Assembly (NCBI RefSeq): GCF_030295385.1
Contig: NZ_AP027079.1
Coordinates: 2,294,001-2,358,000, forward strand
Direction: 5' to 3'
Length of the DNA stretch: 64,000 nucleotides
DNA from: Geothrix oryzae
Lineage (GTDB): Bacteria; Acidobacteriota; Holophagae; Holophagales; Holophagaceae
Both the position numbers and the translations under genes were made by a program. The notes under the pieces are model-generated. The model was given only the letters and a program-made list of their open reading frames with translations, was not told the origin of the DNA and searched no databases. This document shows positions 24,924-32,752 of the stretch, one piece after another (the first letter of the stretch is position 1; every line of letters starts with the position of its first letter).

Positions 24924-26003
24924 ATGGGCACGGTTGACACGGCAGAGGTTGCGATCATCGGCGGCGGCATCGCGGGGCTCAGCCTCGCCTTCCACCTCGC
25001 CCGCGCCGGCCAGCGGGGAATCGTCCTGCTGGAGCGCGAGGACCAGGCCGGCACCTACGCCAGCGGCCACAACGCCGCCGTGGCCCGCTCCCTGACGGGC
25101 CGCGACGAGCACACGGCCCTGGCGGTGGAGGGGCGGCGGCGTCTGGCCGAGGCGGGCCTGATGACCGCGGGGGGCGGCCTGCTCGTCAGCGTGGAACGCG
25201 GCCCCCTCGACGCCTTCGAGGCCGAGGCGGCCCGCCACGGCGTGGAAGTCCACCGCGGCGAGGGCATCCCCCTGCCGGGCCTGAAGGCCACCGAGCACCT
25301 GGCCATTCCCGGCGACGGGGTCATCGACATCGCCGGTCTGGTGCGCGCCTGCGCCGAGGGCGCCCGGGCCGGCGGCGCCGACCTGCGGTTCGGCTGCGCC
25401 CTGCGGGGCCTGCGCCCCACCCAACCGCATGCGGAGGCCGGCTTCGACCTGGACACGGACCGAGGGCCCCTGCGCGCGAAGACGCTCGCCATCGCAGCCG
25501 GGGCCTGGGCCGGGGACCTGGGCCGCCAGGCGGGCTCCCAGATCGCCTTCACGCCCCTGCGCCGCTCCCTGGTGTGGAGCGGCGCGCCCCATCCTCAGCG
25601 GGATCCCTGGGCCTGGTGGGTGGACCGCCCCTTCTACCTGCGCCCCGAAAGCGGCGGCCTGCTCATGTGCCCCTGCGAGGAGGTCGCCGTGCCCCTCCCG
25701 CCCCGCGGGCGGCAGCCGGAGGTGGATCCCGCCGTGCTCGAGGGTCTCTTCACCAGCCTGCGGGAGCTGGCGCCGGACCTGGCGGAGCGCCCCGTCACGC
25801 GCTACTGGACGGGCCTGCGCACCTTCGCGCCGGACCGCCGGTTCGTCCTGGGCTGGGATCCCTGGAACCCCCGCCTGTTCTGGTCGGCGGGCCTGGGCGG
25901 CCACGGCATGACCAGCGGCTTGGCCGTGGGCCAGCTCGCCGCCGACTGCTTCCTGCGCAAGGCCACCGCCGGGCCGCTCGATCCAGCCAGGTTCAAGGGC
26001 TGA
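24924..26003 (+). CDS. FAD-dependent amino-acid oxidoreductase (DAO family)
   Basis: 359 residues. The FAD Rossmann motif is at the N-terminus (VAIIGGGIAGLSLAFHLA), followed by an acidic residue for the ribose (LLEREDQAG). The DAO-type substrate domain includes RPFYLRPESGGLLMCP, RYWTGLRTFAPDRRFVLGWDP and the C-terminal flavin loop FWSAGLGGHGMTSGLA. It resembles D-amino-acid dehydrogenase/glycine-oxidase-like enzymes that oxidise amines to imino acids; the exact substrate is unknown. The nitrilase-family gene starts 20 bases downstream, but with its own promoter-like box. Confidence 0.85.
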   Translation: MGTVDTAEVAIIGGGIAGLSLAFHLARAGQRGIVLLEREDQAGTYASGHNAAVARSLTGRDEHTALAVEGRRRLAEAGLMTAGGGLLVSVERGPLDAFEAEAARHGVEVHRGEGIPLPGLKATEHLAIPGDGVIDIAGLVRACAEGARAGGADLRFGCALRGLRPTQPHAEAGFDLDTDRGPLRAKTLAIAAGAWAGDLGRQAGSQIAFTPLRRSLVWSGAPHPQRDPWAWWVDRPFYLRPESGGLLMCPCEEVAVPLPPRGRQPEVDPAVLEGLFTSLRELAPDLAERPVTRYWTGLRTFAPDRRFVLGWDPWNPRLFWSAGLGGHGMTSGLAVGQLAADCFLRKATAGPLDPARFKG

Positions 26004-26011
26004 GAAGCCTC

Positions 26012-26017
26012 TAGAAT
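26012..26017 (+). promoter_or_regulatory. TAGAAT box 6 bases before an ATG
   Basis: TAGAAT, then CTCCCC, then ATG at 26024. The gap contains no ribosome-binding sequence, which makes leaderless translation the simplest reading here. No good -35 is visible. Confidence 0.5.
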
Positions 26018-26023
26018 CTCCCC

Positions 26024-26854
26024 ATGACCACGCTCCGCGTCGCCCTCATCCAGCAGGACACGGTCTGGCAGGACCCGGCGGCGAACCTGGCCCGGGCGCG
26101 GGGCTTCGCGGAAGCGGCGGCCCGGGCGGGGGCGCGGGTGGCGGTATTCCCGGAGCTGTTCACCCTCGGCTTCACCATGGCGCCCGAACCCTACGCCGAG
26201 CCCCTGCCCGGCCCCACCACGGAGGCCGTGGCAGCACTGTCCCGCGAATTCGGCCTCTACCTGGTGGGCTCCGCCGTGGAGGCCCACGCGCCCCACCCGC
26301 ACAACGCCGCCTTCGTCACCGCGCCAGACGGTTCCCTGGAGGCCGCCTACCGCAAGATCCACCCCTTCTCCTACGGTGAGGAGCACCAGCACTACACCGG
26401 CGGCGGGGACTGCCCCCTGTTCGAGATCGACGGCATCCCCTGCGGTCTGCAGATCTGCTACGACCTGCGCTTCCCCGAGCCCTTCCGCACCCTGGCGGCC
26501 CGGGGCGCCGAAGTGGTGTTCGTGCCCGCCAACTGGCCCGCGCGGCGCATCGCCGCCTGGTCCACGCTGCTGGCCGCCCGCGCCCTCGAGAATCAGATGG
26601 CCCTCTGCGGCGCCAACCGCGTGGGGCGCGATGCCCTGGGCCTCGACTACCCCGGCGCGTCCGCGATCCACGATGCCTACGGCGAAGTCGTCGCCCAGGG
26701 GGATGCCACCGAGGGGCTGGTGGTGGGCGACATCGACCTCTCGGCCCTGAGGGCCTGGCGCGAGCGCTTCCCGGCACTCAGGGACCGGCGGCCGGAAGTT
26801 TATTCGGCGCTGGCGCGGAAAGAGGGAACACCGATGAGCACAGATAAGAATTGA
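26024..26854 (+). CDS. nitrilase-superfamily amidase (omega-amidase/Nit-like)
   Basis: 276 residues. The Glu-Lys-Cys triad is visible: Glu in FPELFTLGF, Lys in YRKIHPF and Cys in LQICYDLRFPE. NWPARRIAAWSTLLAARALENQ is typical of the carbon-nitrogen hydrolase fold. The CYDLRFPE signature points to the omega-amidase/deaminated-glutathione-amidase group, which hydrolyses alpha-ketoglutaramate-type amides. The last 11 residues (KEGTPMSTDKN) are encoded by an intergenic repeat, so the native C-terminus was probably replaced or extended. There is no ribosome site; a TAGAAT box precedes the ATG. Confidence 0.88.
   Translation: MTTLRVALIQQDTVWQDPAANLARARGFAEAAARAGARVAVFPELFTLGFTMAPEPYAEPLPGPTTEAVAALSREFGLYLVGSAVEAHAPHPHNAAFVTAPDGSLEAAYRKIHPFSYGEEHQHYTGGGDCPLFEIDGIPCGLQICYDLRFPEPFRTLAARGAEVVFVPANWPARRIAAWSTLLAARALENQMALCGANRVGRDALGLDYPGASAIHDAYGEVVAQGDATEGLVVGDIDLSALRAWRERFPALRDRRPEVYSALARKEGTPMSTDKN
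26824..26844 (+). repeat. ACCGATGA-type intergenic repeat, left copy
   Basis: GGAACACCGATGAGCACAGAT on the plus strand matches the unit at 28287-28327 read on the minus strand (GGAACCACCGATGAACACCGAT). It overlaps the 3' end of the nitrilase gene. With the right copy it bounds the low-GC block of small genes in inverted orientation. Confidence 0.7.
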
Positions 26855-26896
26855 TCCGAAAGCCTGGAGGGCGACGCCCGGGCCCGGACGGAGCGA

Positions 26897-27316
26897 TCAG
26901 GCGCCTCGGCCGGAACCTGTCCGAGCCCCGCTGGCTCCGGGGCGCTCGTAGATGGGTTCGAGCGAAATGCCGTAGTTCTTTTCGGAGGGATCTGGATGCC
27001 TGCGGATCCTCTGCATTCGGGTTTCGTAGATGAAGGGCTCTCCGCAGCCGTCCACCTCCCAGCGCACGACCGAGGTCGAGACATAATCCTCCGAGTCGTT
27101 CTTCGCCAGGATGGTGCGGTAGCCGACGAGATGCAGCGACTCGGGCTGCGCCGGACACCCGGCATGGGAGGCGTTGTGGGCCTTGAGGACGAGGGCCCTC
27201 GTCTCATTCTGGATCTCGGCCGAGCAGGAGGCTTGAAACGAGGCGAGCGGTGTCGTCTCGACCGTTCGGCACGCCCCCAGACTCGCCATCAGCGCCGCCA
27301 CAACTACCAGCCTCAT
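26897..27316 (-). CDS. putative lipoprotein of unknown function
   Basis: 139 residues. The N-terminus MRLVVVAALMASLGAC has a lipobox (LGAC) with the acylated Cys at residue 16. The mature part has three further Cys (ASCSAE, AGCPAQ, DGCGEP), which could form disulfides, and ends in a Gly/Arg-rich tail. The segment LVGYRTILAKNDSEDYVSTS and EPFIYETRMQRI look like beta strands. No family is recognised. It lies in a block with visibly more A and T than its surroundings. Confidence 0.65.
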   Translation of the reverse strand: MRLVVVAALMASLGACRTVETTPLASFQASCSAEIQNETRALVLKAHNASHAGCPAQPESLHLVGYRTILAKNDSEDYVSTSVVRWEVDGCGEPFIYETRMQRIRRHPDPSEKNYGISLEPIYERPGASGARTGSGRGA

Positions 27317-27412
27317 CGTTGCCCCCGTTTGGTTGTGACCTTGGACCCGGAATCCTTCGAGCGGGTTGAGAACGAACGAAGGCCCTGCGGCCGGCCTCCC
27401 GATTAGGAAAGG

Positions 27413-27754
27413 TCAGACCACCGATGGGTCGCCAGGTCTTGAGGTTCCGCAGTTCCAGCACTCGGAGAACTGGGATTCCAGGATTTCGTGGCACTTCGGG
27501 CAGGTCCAGGAGGGGCCTGCTTCTTCGGGAAGGGGCTCACCGGACGAAAAGTCGCGAATCAGGTCAAAGGCCGCCTCGGCTTGATCCGAGTTCAAGATCC
27601 ACACCTCGGGGGAAGTGCCCGGGATGACCAGCGATCCCGGAACCGTATTCAGCAGCACATCCCCCACCACATGCGCCTGGATGCCGTTCGACCGAAGGAG
27701 GTCTTCCACGAGGTGTGCCTCAGCCTGATGTTGTGCCGTGAATACCTTCAGCAT
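27413..27754 (-). CDS. DUF2007 domain protein with C-terminal zinc ribbon
   Basis: 113 residues. The N-terminal 65 residues match the DUF2007 pattern (MLKVFTAQHQAEAHLVEDLL, SNGIQAHVVGD, EVWILNSDQAEAA), described as a putative signal-transducing domain with a ferredoxin-like fold. The C-terminus is a two-knuckle zinc ribbon (WTCPKCHEI, ECWNCGTSRPG). I chose ATG 27754 with GGAG 6 bases upstream; the longer frame from 27805 has no such site. Cytoplasmic. The biochemical role is unknown. Confidence 0.78.
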   Translation of the reverse strand: MLKVFTAQHQAEAHLVEDLLRSNGIQAHVVGDVLLNTVPGSLVIPGTSPEVWILNSDQAEAAFDLIRDFSSGEPLPEEAGPSWTCPKCHEILESQFSECWNCGTSRPGDPSVV

Positions 27755-27894
27755 GGCGGACTCCAGGTGCGGCCTCATGGTGGTGCCAACCGGCCCTGCC
27801 TGCAACCAAGTGCTGAAGGAAACTCAGGAAGCGAATCCTGCAAGAGCGGAAGGCCGTGCAGTTGTAATCCGACTTGAGCGGAGGGTTCGGGCGA

Positions 27895-28182
27895 TCATCG
27901 GAACAGAGCGGCCTTGATGATGCAAAGAACGAAGCCGACGAACCCGACCATGAGCCAGAAACGACCGGAGAAGAGAAACGGAGCTTCGTCGTGCTGGAAG
28001 GTCGTGTGGCGGCTACTTGGCTGGCCCAACGCCGGGCCACCAAGAATGCTCATCCATGAGGGGGTGCCAATCGTGGGCGGCGGTTGAGTTGAGTCGTCTT
28101 GAAGGGTGACCAACTTCTCCTCTTGGGCCAGAGTGCTCTTCCCTTTCATCGCCTCAGGATCAATTTGGTAGGGGTTGGTCAT
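27895..28182 (-). CDS. small tail-anchored membrane protein of unknown function
   Basis: 95 residues. The N-terminal part is polar and disordered-looking (NPYQIDPEAMKGKSTLAQEE, QPPPTIGTPSW). One C-terminal membrane helix (FWLMVGFVGFVLCIIKAAL) ends two residues before the stop. I chose ATG 28182, although the ribosome site is weak; ATG 28215 would add 11 residues. Codon use is less GC-rich than in the flanking genes. No family is recognised. Confidence 0.5.
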   Translation of the reverse strand: MTNPYQIDPEAMKGKSTLAQEEKLVTLQDDSTQPPPTIGTPSWMSILGGPALGQPSSRHTTFQHDEAPFLFSGRFWLMVGFVGFVLCIIKAALFR

Positions 28183-28286
28183 CGGGAGTCCCAACTTAAA
28201 ATGAGGCGACCTCATTGACGAAAGCCCATGGCTTGTTTGCTTCGGATTCCTGCTCAGAACGACCAGGCCGATTCACCCTTCATCCC

Positions 28287-28327
28287 GATCGGTGTTCATC
28301 AGCTTTGATCGGTGTTCATCGGTGGTT
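28287..28327 (-). repeat. ACCGATGA-type intergenic repeat, right copy with tandem 14-mers
   Basis: GATCGGTGTTCATC occurs at 28287-28300 and again at 28307-28320, then GGTGGTT. On the minus strand this reads AACCACCGATGAACACCGAT. It is the inverted partner of the copy at 26824 and sits just past the aldo/keto reductase stop. Confidence 0.75.
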
Positions 28328-28334
28328 CCTTTTT

Positions 28335-29426
28335 TCATTTTCCAGGGTTCGCCGGTGCATCCCGCTTGTACCACGACGCCTGCCCGTAGACAGGCTTCAC
28401 CTTCTGCTCCAACGATTCCAGCTGCGTGGCGTTCAGGGGCAGGAAGTCCCGCGCGATGCGGATGTTCTCTTCGAGCTGGGCGATGTTGTCCACGCCGATG
28501 ATGACGGTGCTCACGGGGTGGCTGAGGGTGTAGCGCATGGCCTCCTTCATGGTGAGGGTGCCGGGCCGGTCGTGCTTGGCGGTGCCCCGCTGCTGGGCGG
28601 GGGGCGGCGGCTGGACACCTTCGAGGATGCGCCCACGGGCCGGGATCTTCATGCCGATGATGCCCATCTCCTTTTCCACGGCCAAGGGCAGCAGCGTCTT
28701 CTTGAAGGGCAGGTGCCAGGTGTCGGCGGCGTTGAAGGCCATGAGCACGCAGTCGAAGGGGAAGCGCCGGATGGCCTCTGCCAGCACTTCGGGATCCGTG
28801 TGACCGCTGAGGCCCAGGAAGCGCACCAGCTTCTGGTCCCGGGCTTTCTGGAAGGCCTCCAGCGCCCCGCCCTTGGCGCAGACGCGATCCACATCGTCCA
28901 GGGTGCTCATGGCGTGCAGCTGCCAGAGGTCCACATGGTCCGTCTGCAGGAGCTTCAGCGAGGTCTCCAGAATGCGCAGGGAGCCGTCCGCGGTGCGGTC
29001 GTGGGTCTTGGTGGCGAGGAAGGCCTCCCGGCGCCGCCGCTTCATCACCTGTCCGAAATACTGCTCGCTCCAGCGGGCCTCGCCGCCGTAGCGGGCCGAG
29101 GTGTCCAGGTAGTTCACGCCCAGGTCCAGGGCCCGTTCGATGAGGGGCACGGCCACCTGCTCGTTGTTCGGCTTCTCGATGGCCGCTTGACCACCCAGGC
29201 TGAAGAGGCCCACATGGTGTCCCGTGCGCCCGAGGTTGCGGGTCGGCATGGCCATGGCCGTGGCGGCATTGAAGGGCGCCTTGGGGGAGGGCTTCAGGGC
29301 CACGGGCTCCACGGCGCCGAGGGCATCCAGGGTATCCATCGCCCCGAGCCGCGTGGCGACCAGACCGGCCGCGGTGGCGGCCCCGAGCTTGAAGAGGTCC
29401 CGACGGGTGGTACCGGCGCCGCTCAT
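28335..29426 (-). CDS. Tat-exported aldo/keto reductase
   Basis: 363 residues. A twin-arginine signal (TTRRDLFKLGAATAAGLVAT) suggests folded export with a bound cofactor. The AKR barrel shows the catalytic tetrad: Asp in NYLDTSARYG, the Tyr of the same motif, Lys in FLATKTHD and His in DLWQLHAMS. The NADPH-binding end is seen as TVIIGVDNIAQLEENIRI. The substrate is not predictable. I chose ATG 29426 with GGAGG 5 bases upstream, exactly at the Tat signal. Its stop lies next to the inverted intergenic repeat. Confidence 0.88.
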   Translation of the reverse strand: MSGAGTTRRDLFKLGAATAAGLVATRLGAMDTLDALGAVEPVALKPSPKAPFNAATAMAMPTRNLGRTGHHVGLFSLGGQAAIEKPNNEQVAVPLIERALDLGVNYLDTSARYGGEARWSEQYFGQVMKRRRREAFLATKTHDRTADGSLRILETSLKLLQTDHVDLWQLHAMSTLDDVDRVCAKGGALEAFQKARDQKLVRFLGLSGHTDPEVLAEAIRRFPFDCVLMAFNAADTWHLPFKKTLLPLAVEKEMGIIGMKIPARGRILEGVQPPPPAQQRGTAKHDRPGTLTMKEAMRYTLSHPVSTVIIGVDNIAQLEENIRIARDFLPLNATQLESLEQKVKPVYGQASWYKRDAPANPGK

Positions 29427-29542
29427 GGCGTCCTCCTGATGGAAGCGATCCGCCATTATCGCCCCAATACCGGACCGTGGGATCCCCATCGACCGGAGAA
29501 CGGATAGGATCGGCACAGGCATCCGCCCGAAGGGACCCCGCC

Positions 29543-30184
29543 GTGGCCGTCTTCCTGAACACCATGCTGTTCGCCTTCCTGGCGCTCTTCCCCATCCTGA
29601 ACCCGCCGGCCATGGCCCCGGTCTTCCTGCAGCTGACCGGCGGCGTGAAGGAGGCCCAGCGCAACCACCTGGCGGCGCTCATCGGCTTCTACACCTGGGC
29701 CTTCCTCTCTTCGCTGCTCATCATCGGGGGCTGGACGCTCAAGCTCCTGGGCATCTCCATCCCCGTCATCGCCATCGCGGGCGGACTGCTGCTCTTCCAC
29801 AGCGCCTGGCGCATGCTCAACCGGGATCCCAAGCTGAGCGAATCCGACAAGGAGCAGCTGAAGACCTACCTGCTCGACAAGGCCTTCTTCCCTCTCACCA
29901 TGCCCCTGACCGCCGGGCCGGGCGCCATCGCCGTGACCCTCAGCCTGGTGCCGCGGGGCCCCTCATGGCATCCGAAGACCCTGGCCAGCTTCCTCGCCAC
30001 CAGCTGCGGCATCGCGCTGGCGGCCCTCACGGTCTTCCTGTTCTACCGCTACGGCACCAAGGCCATCCGCAAGCTGGGGCCTACCGGCGAGGCGACCCTG
30101 TCCCAGCTGTCGGCCTTCGTCCTGCTGGCCATCGGAGTCCAGATCGTCTGGAGCGGCCTGAGCGAGCTGATCCGCGGCCTATAG
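29543..30184 (+). CDS. MarC family (UPF0056) integral membrane protein
   Basis: 213 residues with six predicted membrane helices. Family features include NTMLFAFLALFPILNPPAMAPVF at the N-terminus, IAIAGGLLLFHSAWRML, the conserved PLTMPLTAGPGAIAVT loop and the final LLAIGVQIVWSGL helix. MarC proteins were once linked to multiple antibiotic resistance, but their transport role is not established. I chose GTG 29543 with GAAGGGA upstream. It converges on the nucleotide hydrolase gene with a 12-base gap. Confidence 0.87.
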   Translation: MAVFLNTMLFAFLALFPILNPPAMAPVFLQLTGGVKEAQRNHLAALIGFYTWAFLSSLLIIGGWTLKLLGISIPVIAIAGGLLLFHSAWRMLNRDPKLSESDKEQLKTYLLDKAFFPLTMPLTAGPGAIAVTLSLVPRGPSWHPKTLASFLATSCGIALAALTVFLFYRYGTKAIRKLGPTGEATLSQLSAFVLLAIGVQIVWSGLSELIRGL

Positions 30185-30196
30185 CTCCCGCGGGCC

Positions 30197-30619
30197 TCAG
30201 CGCCCGGGCTCGGCCAGGAAGCCGCCCACCCGGGTCAGGGCCTCCTCCAGCGTCGCGTAGGGCTGGAAGCTGAAGCCCGAACGGCGGATCCCCGTGAGCA
30301 TCTTGCTGACGCGGACGCCCTCCCGGGCCAGGCAGAGCACCGGCTTGCCGCGCTCCAGGGCGTAGGCGATCTCGAAGCCCACGCCATGGGAGGGCGTGCT
30401 GACCTCCGCGATGACCGCGTCACAGCCGCGCAGCCAGGCGGTGTCCCGCTCGAAGACGGCCTCGGGCGCCAGTCCCCCGTCCGCGGCGGCCACCGACTCC
30501 GACGCGAGGTGCGCCGTCAGCACGCAGTGGCCCAGGGCCTGCAGGTGCGCCACCAGCGCCGCGTAGGCGGGCTGGTCCCGGCGACCGCCGGTCAGGGAAC
30601 AGGAGAAGTAGAGGTCCAC
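30197..30619 (-). CDS. DNPH1/Rcl-like deoxynucleoside 5'-monophosphate N-glycosidase
   Basis: 140 residues. It has the short nucleoside 2-deoxyribosyltransferase fold: DLYFSCSLTGGRRDQPAY (phosphate and sugar binding), ERDTAWLRGCDAVIAEVSTP with the catalytic Glu in AEVSTPS, and HGVGFEIAYALERGKPVLCL. These motifs match DNPH1 (Rcl), which splits deoxynucleoside monophosphates to base and deoxyribose 5-phosphate. The start is GTG, 4 bases after the S46 peptidase stop on the same strand, so it is probably translated from the same message although functionally unrelated. Confidence 0.83.
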   Translation of the reverse strand: MDLYFSCSLTGGRRDQPAYAALVAHLQALGHCVLTAHLASESVAAADGGLAPEAVFERDTAWLRGCDAVIAEVSTPSHGVGFEIAYALERGKPVLCLAREGVRVSKMLTGIRRSGFSFQPYATLEEALTRVGGFLAEPGR

Positions 30620-30623
30620 GGCG

Positions 30624-32696
30624 CTACTTCCCGGTCAGCTCTTGGACGAGATGCCCCGCATCCATGATCTTCTTCAGGGCCTCGAGGATGGCGCGGGCAT
30701 CGGTGGCCACGGCGCGCTTGGTGTCGGCGTCGTAGATGTAGTAGCCGCCCTGCCCTTCGAACACGCTGTCGAAGTTGATGCCGACGAACTCGCCCTTGGC
30801 GTTCACCACGGGGCTGCCGCTGTTGCCGCCCACGGTGTCGCAGGCGTAGATGAAGTTGAAGGGGGTCGCGAGGTCCAGCTTCGACTGCCGCTTGAGCCAG
30901 CGCGGCGGCAGGGTCCAGGCACCCTCCTCGGCGGCCGCGGCGTTGCCGCCCCAGCCCAGATGCCGGTCATACATGCCCATATAGGTGGTGAAGGGCTGGG
31001 CCTTGGTGCCGGTCCCGTTGGCGTAGGTGGCCACGGGCCCGTAGCCCAGCCGCAGGGTGAAGGTGGCATCCGGGTAGAGCGTCTTCCCGAAGACCTTGAA
31101 CCGGGCCTCGGCGATGCGCCCGCCGTGCTCGGTGAACACGCTGGTGACCTCGTCCTCCATCTGCTTGCGGACGGCGCGGTTGAAGGGATCCAGCCGCTTC
31201 GCCAGCAGGATCATGGGGTCGGTGCTGGCCTCGAGCGCGGCCTTGCCGCCTTCCGCGAGCTGCTTCCGCACGGCGGGATCCTCCAGCTTCGTACCTTCCA
31301 CCGCGGCCTTGGCCACGGCCTCCGGGGTCTGGCCGCCCAGCATCGCCTTCACGAAGGGGTGCTCCGCACCGAGTTCCCGCGCGGCCTCCTGGAGGCCCGC
31401 GGCCAGCAGGGTCGCGTCGATGGGCTTCTGCACGGGGCGCGGCGACAGGAGCCGCGCCTTGGTGGCCTTGAGGTTGCCCTCGGTGAACTCGTTGAGGCGC
31501 TGGGCCGAGGGCTTGGCTTCCTCGTCGGCCAGCCGCACCAGCGTGAGCGCGTGGCCCAGCAGGGCCACCCGGCGGGCGTCGATGTAGGCGACCTCCTTGA
31601 GCAGGGCTTTCTGGCGGTCCACGGCCTGGGCGACGCGATCCCAACTGCCGCCCGCACGGGCCTGCAGCTCGGCGTCCTTCGCCACAGCCGCCTTCAGGGA
31701 GGCCTCGGCGTCTTCCACCTTGCGGAGGTTCTCGGCCTTGGCGAGGCCCAGCAGCTGGCCGCTGAGACGCTTGTAGCCATTCTCGATGCCGTAGATCGCT
31801 TCGGCGGCGAGGCGGTGCGCCTCGGGCGAAGTGGCCGAGAAGGCCTGCAGGGCCTTCTTCTGGCGCTCCAGGGTCCGGAGCTGGAAGGGGATGCCCGTGT
31901 CCCGCGCGTAGATCATCTGGGCGTGGGTCTGCTGGCGGAAGGTGGTGCCGGGGTGGCCCGAGATGAAGGTCAGCTCGCCCATGGCGGTGCCCTTCGCGCT
32001 GAAGGGCAGGATGGCCTCGGGCCGGTAGGGCCGCCCGTCCTCGTAGACGCGGAAGAGGGCGAAATCGAGGTTGTGGCGGGGGTAGGTGTAGTTGTCCGGA
32101 TCCCCGCCGAAGGCCGCCACCTGCAGCTCGGGCGCGGCGACGAGACGCACATCGCTGAACTTCTTGTAGCGGTAGATCCAGTACTCGCCGCCCTGGTAGA
32201 GGGTGACGGGCTCGCAGGTGAAGCCGGTCTTCGCTTCCTCGGTCTTGCGGATCTCGCCCAGGGCGTTCCGCCGGGCCGTGAGGGCATCCTTGTCCGCCAT
32301 GCCGGGTTTCACGGCGCCGTTCACCCGGGCCGTCACATCCCTCATGGAGACCAGCATCATCAGCTCGAGGCCCGGCACCTTGATCTCGTCGGCCCGGCGG
32401 GCGGCGGTGAAGCCGTCCTTCACCAGGTCGGCCTTCGCGTTCGACACCTGGGCGATGGCGCCCCGGCCCACATGGTGGTTCGTCACCACCAGACCGTCCT
32501 TGCTCACGAAGGCGCCTGTGCCCCCGGGGAAGCGCACCGTCGCCAGCTGCAGGTTCTTCAGCCAGGCGGCGTCCAGGTCCACGCCGTACTTCGCCTTGAT
32601 CTTCTGGGTCGGGATGTTGTCGAAGGTCCACATGCCTTCGTCCGCGCGCAGGGCGGGCAGGGTGGCAAGGAGCAGGACGAGGGCGGAGAGGCGCAT
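30624..32696 (-). CDS. S46-family dipeptidyl-peptidase (DPP7/DPP11-like), paralogue 1
   Basis: 690 residues, normal for S46, with a signal peptide (MRLSALVLLLATLPALRA). Chymotrypsin-like triad residues are in TNHHVGRG (His), RHNLDFALFRV (Asp) and GGNSGSPVVN (Ser). The mature start EGMWTFDNIPTQKI is typical of the family. The large alpha-helical cap lies at about 260-550. These enzymes sit in the periplasm and remove dipeptides from oligopeptides. It follows a close paralogue (32753-34834) on the same strand, separated by a terminator hairpin. The ATG has GGAG upstream. Confidence 0.94.
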   Translation of the reverse strand: MRLSALVLLLATLPALRADEGMWTFDNIPTQKIKAKYGVDLDAAWLKNLQLATVRFPGGTGAFVSKDGLVVTNHHVGRGAIAQVSNAKADLVKDGFTAARRADEIKVPGLELMMLVSMRDVTARVNGAVKPGMADKDALTARRNALGEIRKTEEAKTGFTCEPVTLYQGGEYWIYRYKKFSDVRLVAAPELQVAAFGGDPDNYTYPRHNLDFALFRVYEDGRPYRPEAILPFSAKGTAMGELTFISGHPGTTFRQQTHAQMIYARDTGIPFQLRTLERQKKALQAFSATSPEAHRLAAEAIYGIENGYKRLSGQLLGLAKAENLRKVEDAEASLKAAVAKDAELQARAGGSWDRVAQAVDRQKALLKEVAYIDARRVALLGHALTLVRLADEEAKPSAQRLNEFTEGNLKATKARLLSPRPVQKPIDATLLAAGLQEAARELGAEHPFVKAMLGGQTPEAVAKAAVEGTKLEDPAVRKQLAEGGKAALEASTDPMILLAKRLDPFNRAVRKQMEDEVTSVFTEHGGRIAEARFKVFGKTLYPDATFTLRLGYGPVATYANGTGTKAQPFTTYMGMYDRHLGWGGNAAAAEEGAWTLPPRWLKRQSKLDLATPFNFIYACDTVGGNSGSPVVNAKGEFVGINFDSVFEGQGGYYIYDADTKRAVATDARAILEALKKIMDAGHLVQELTGK

Positions 32697-32705
32697 GGAG
32701 ACTCC

Positions 32706-32734
32706 GAAAAAGGGGGCCCCGGGCGGGGCCCCCT
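32706..32734 (-). terminator. intrinsic terminator between the two S46 peptidase genes
   Basis: On the minus strand, a perfect 10-bp GC-rich stem (arms 32725-32734 and 32711-32720, loop of 4) is followed by TTTTC. It is 19 bases past the stop of paralogue 2 and only 15 bases before the start of paralogue 1. It may therefore end the first message and limit read-through into the second gene. Confidence 0.8.
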
Positions 32735-32752
32735 GGCCTTCAGATCATCAGG

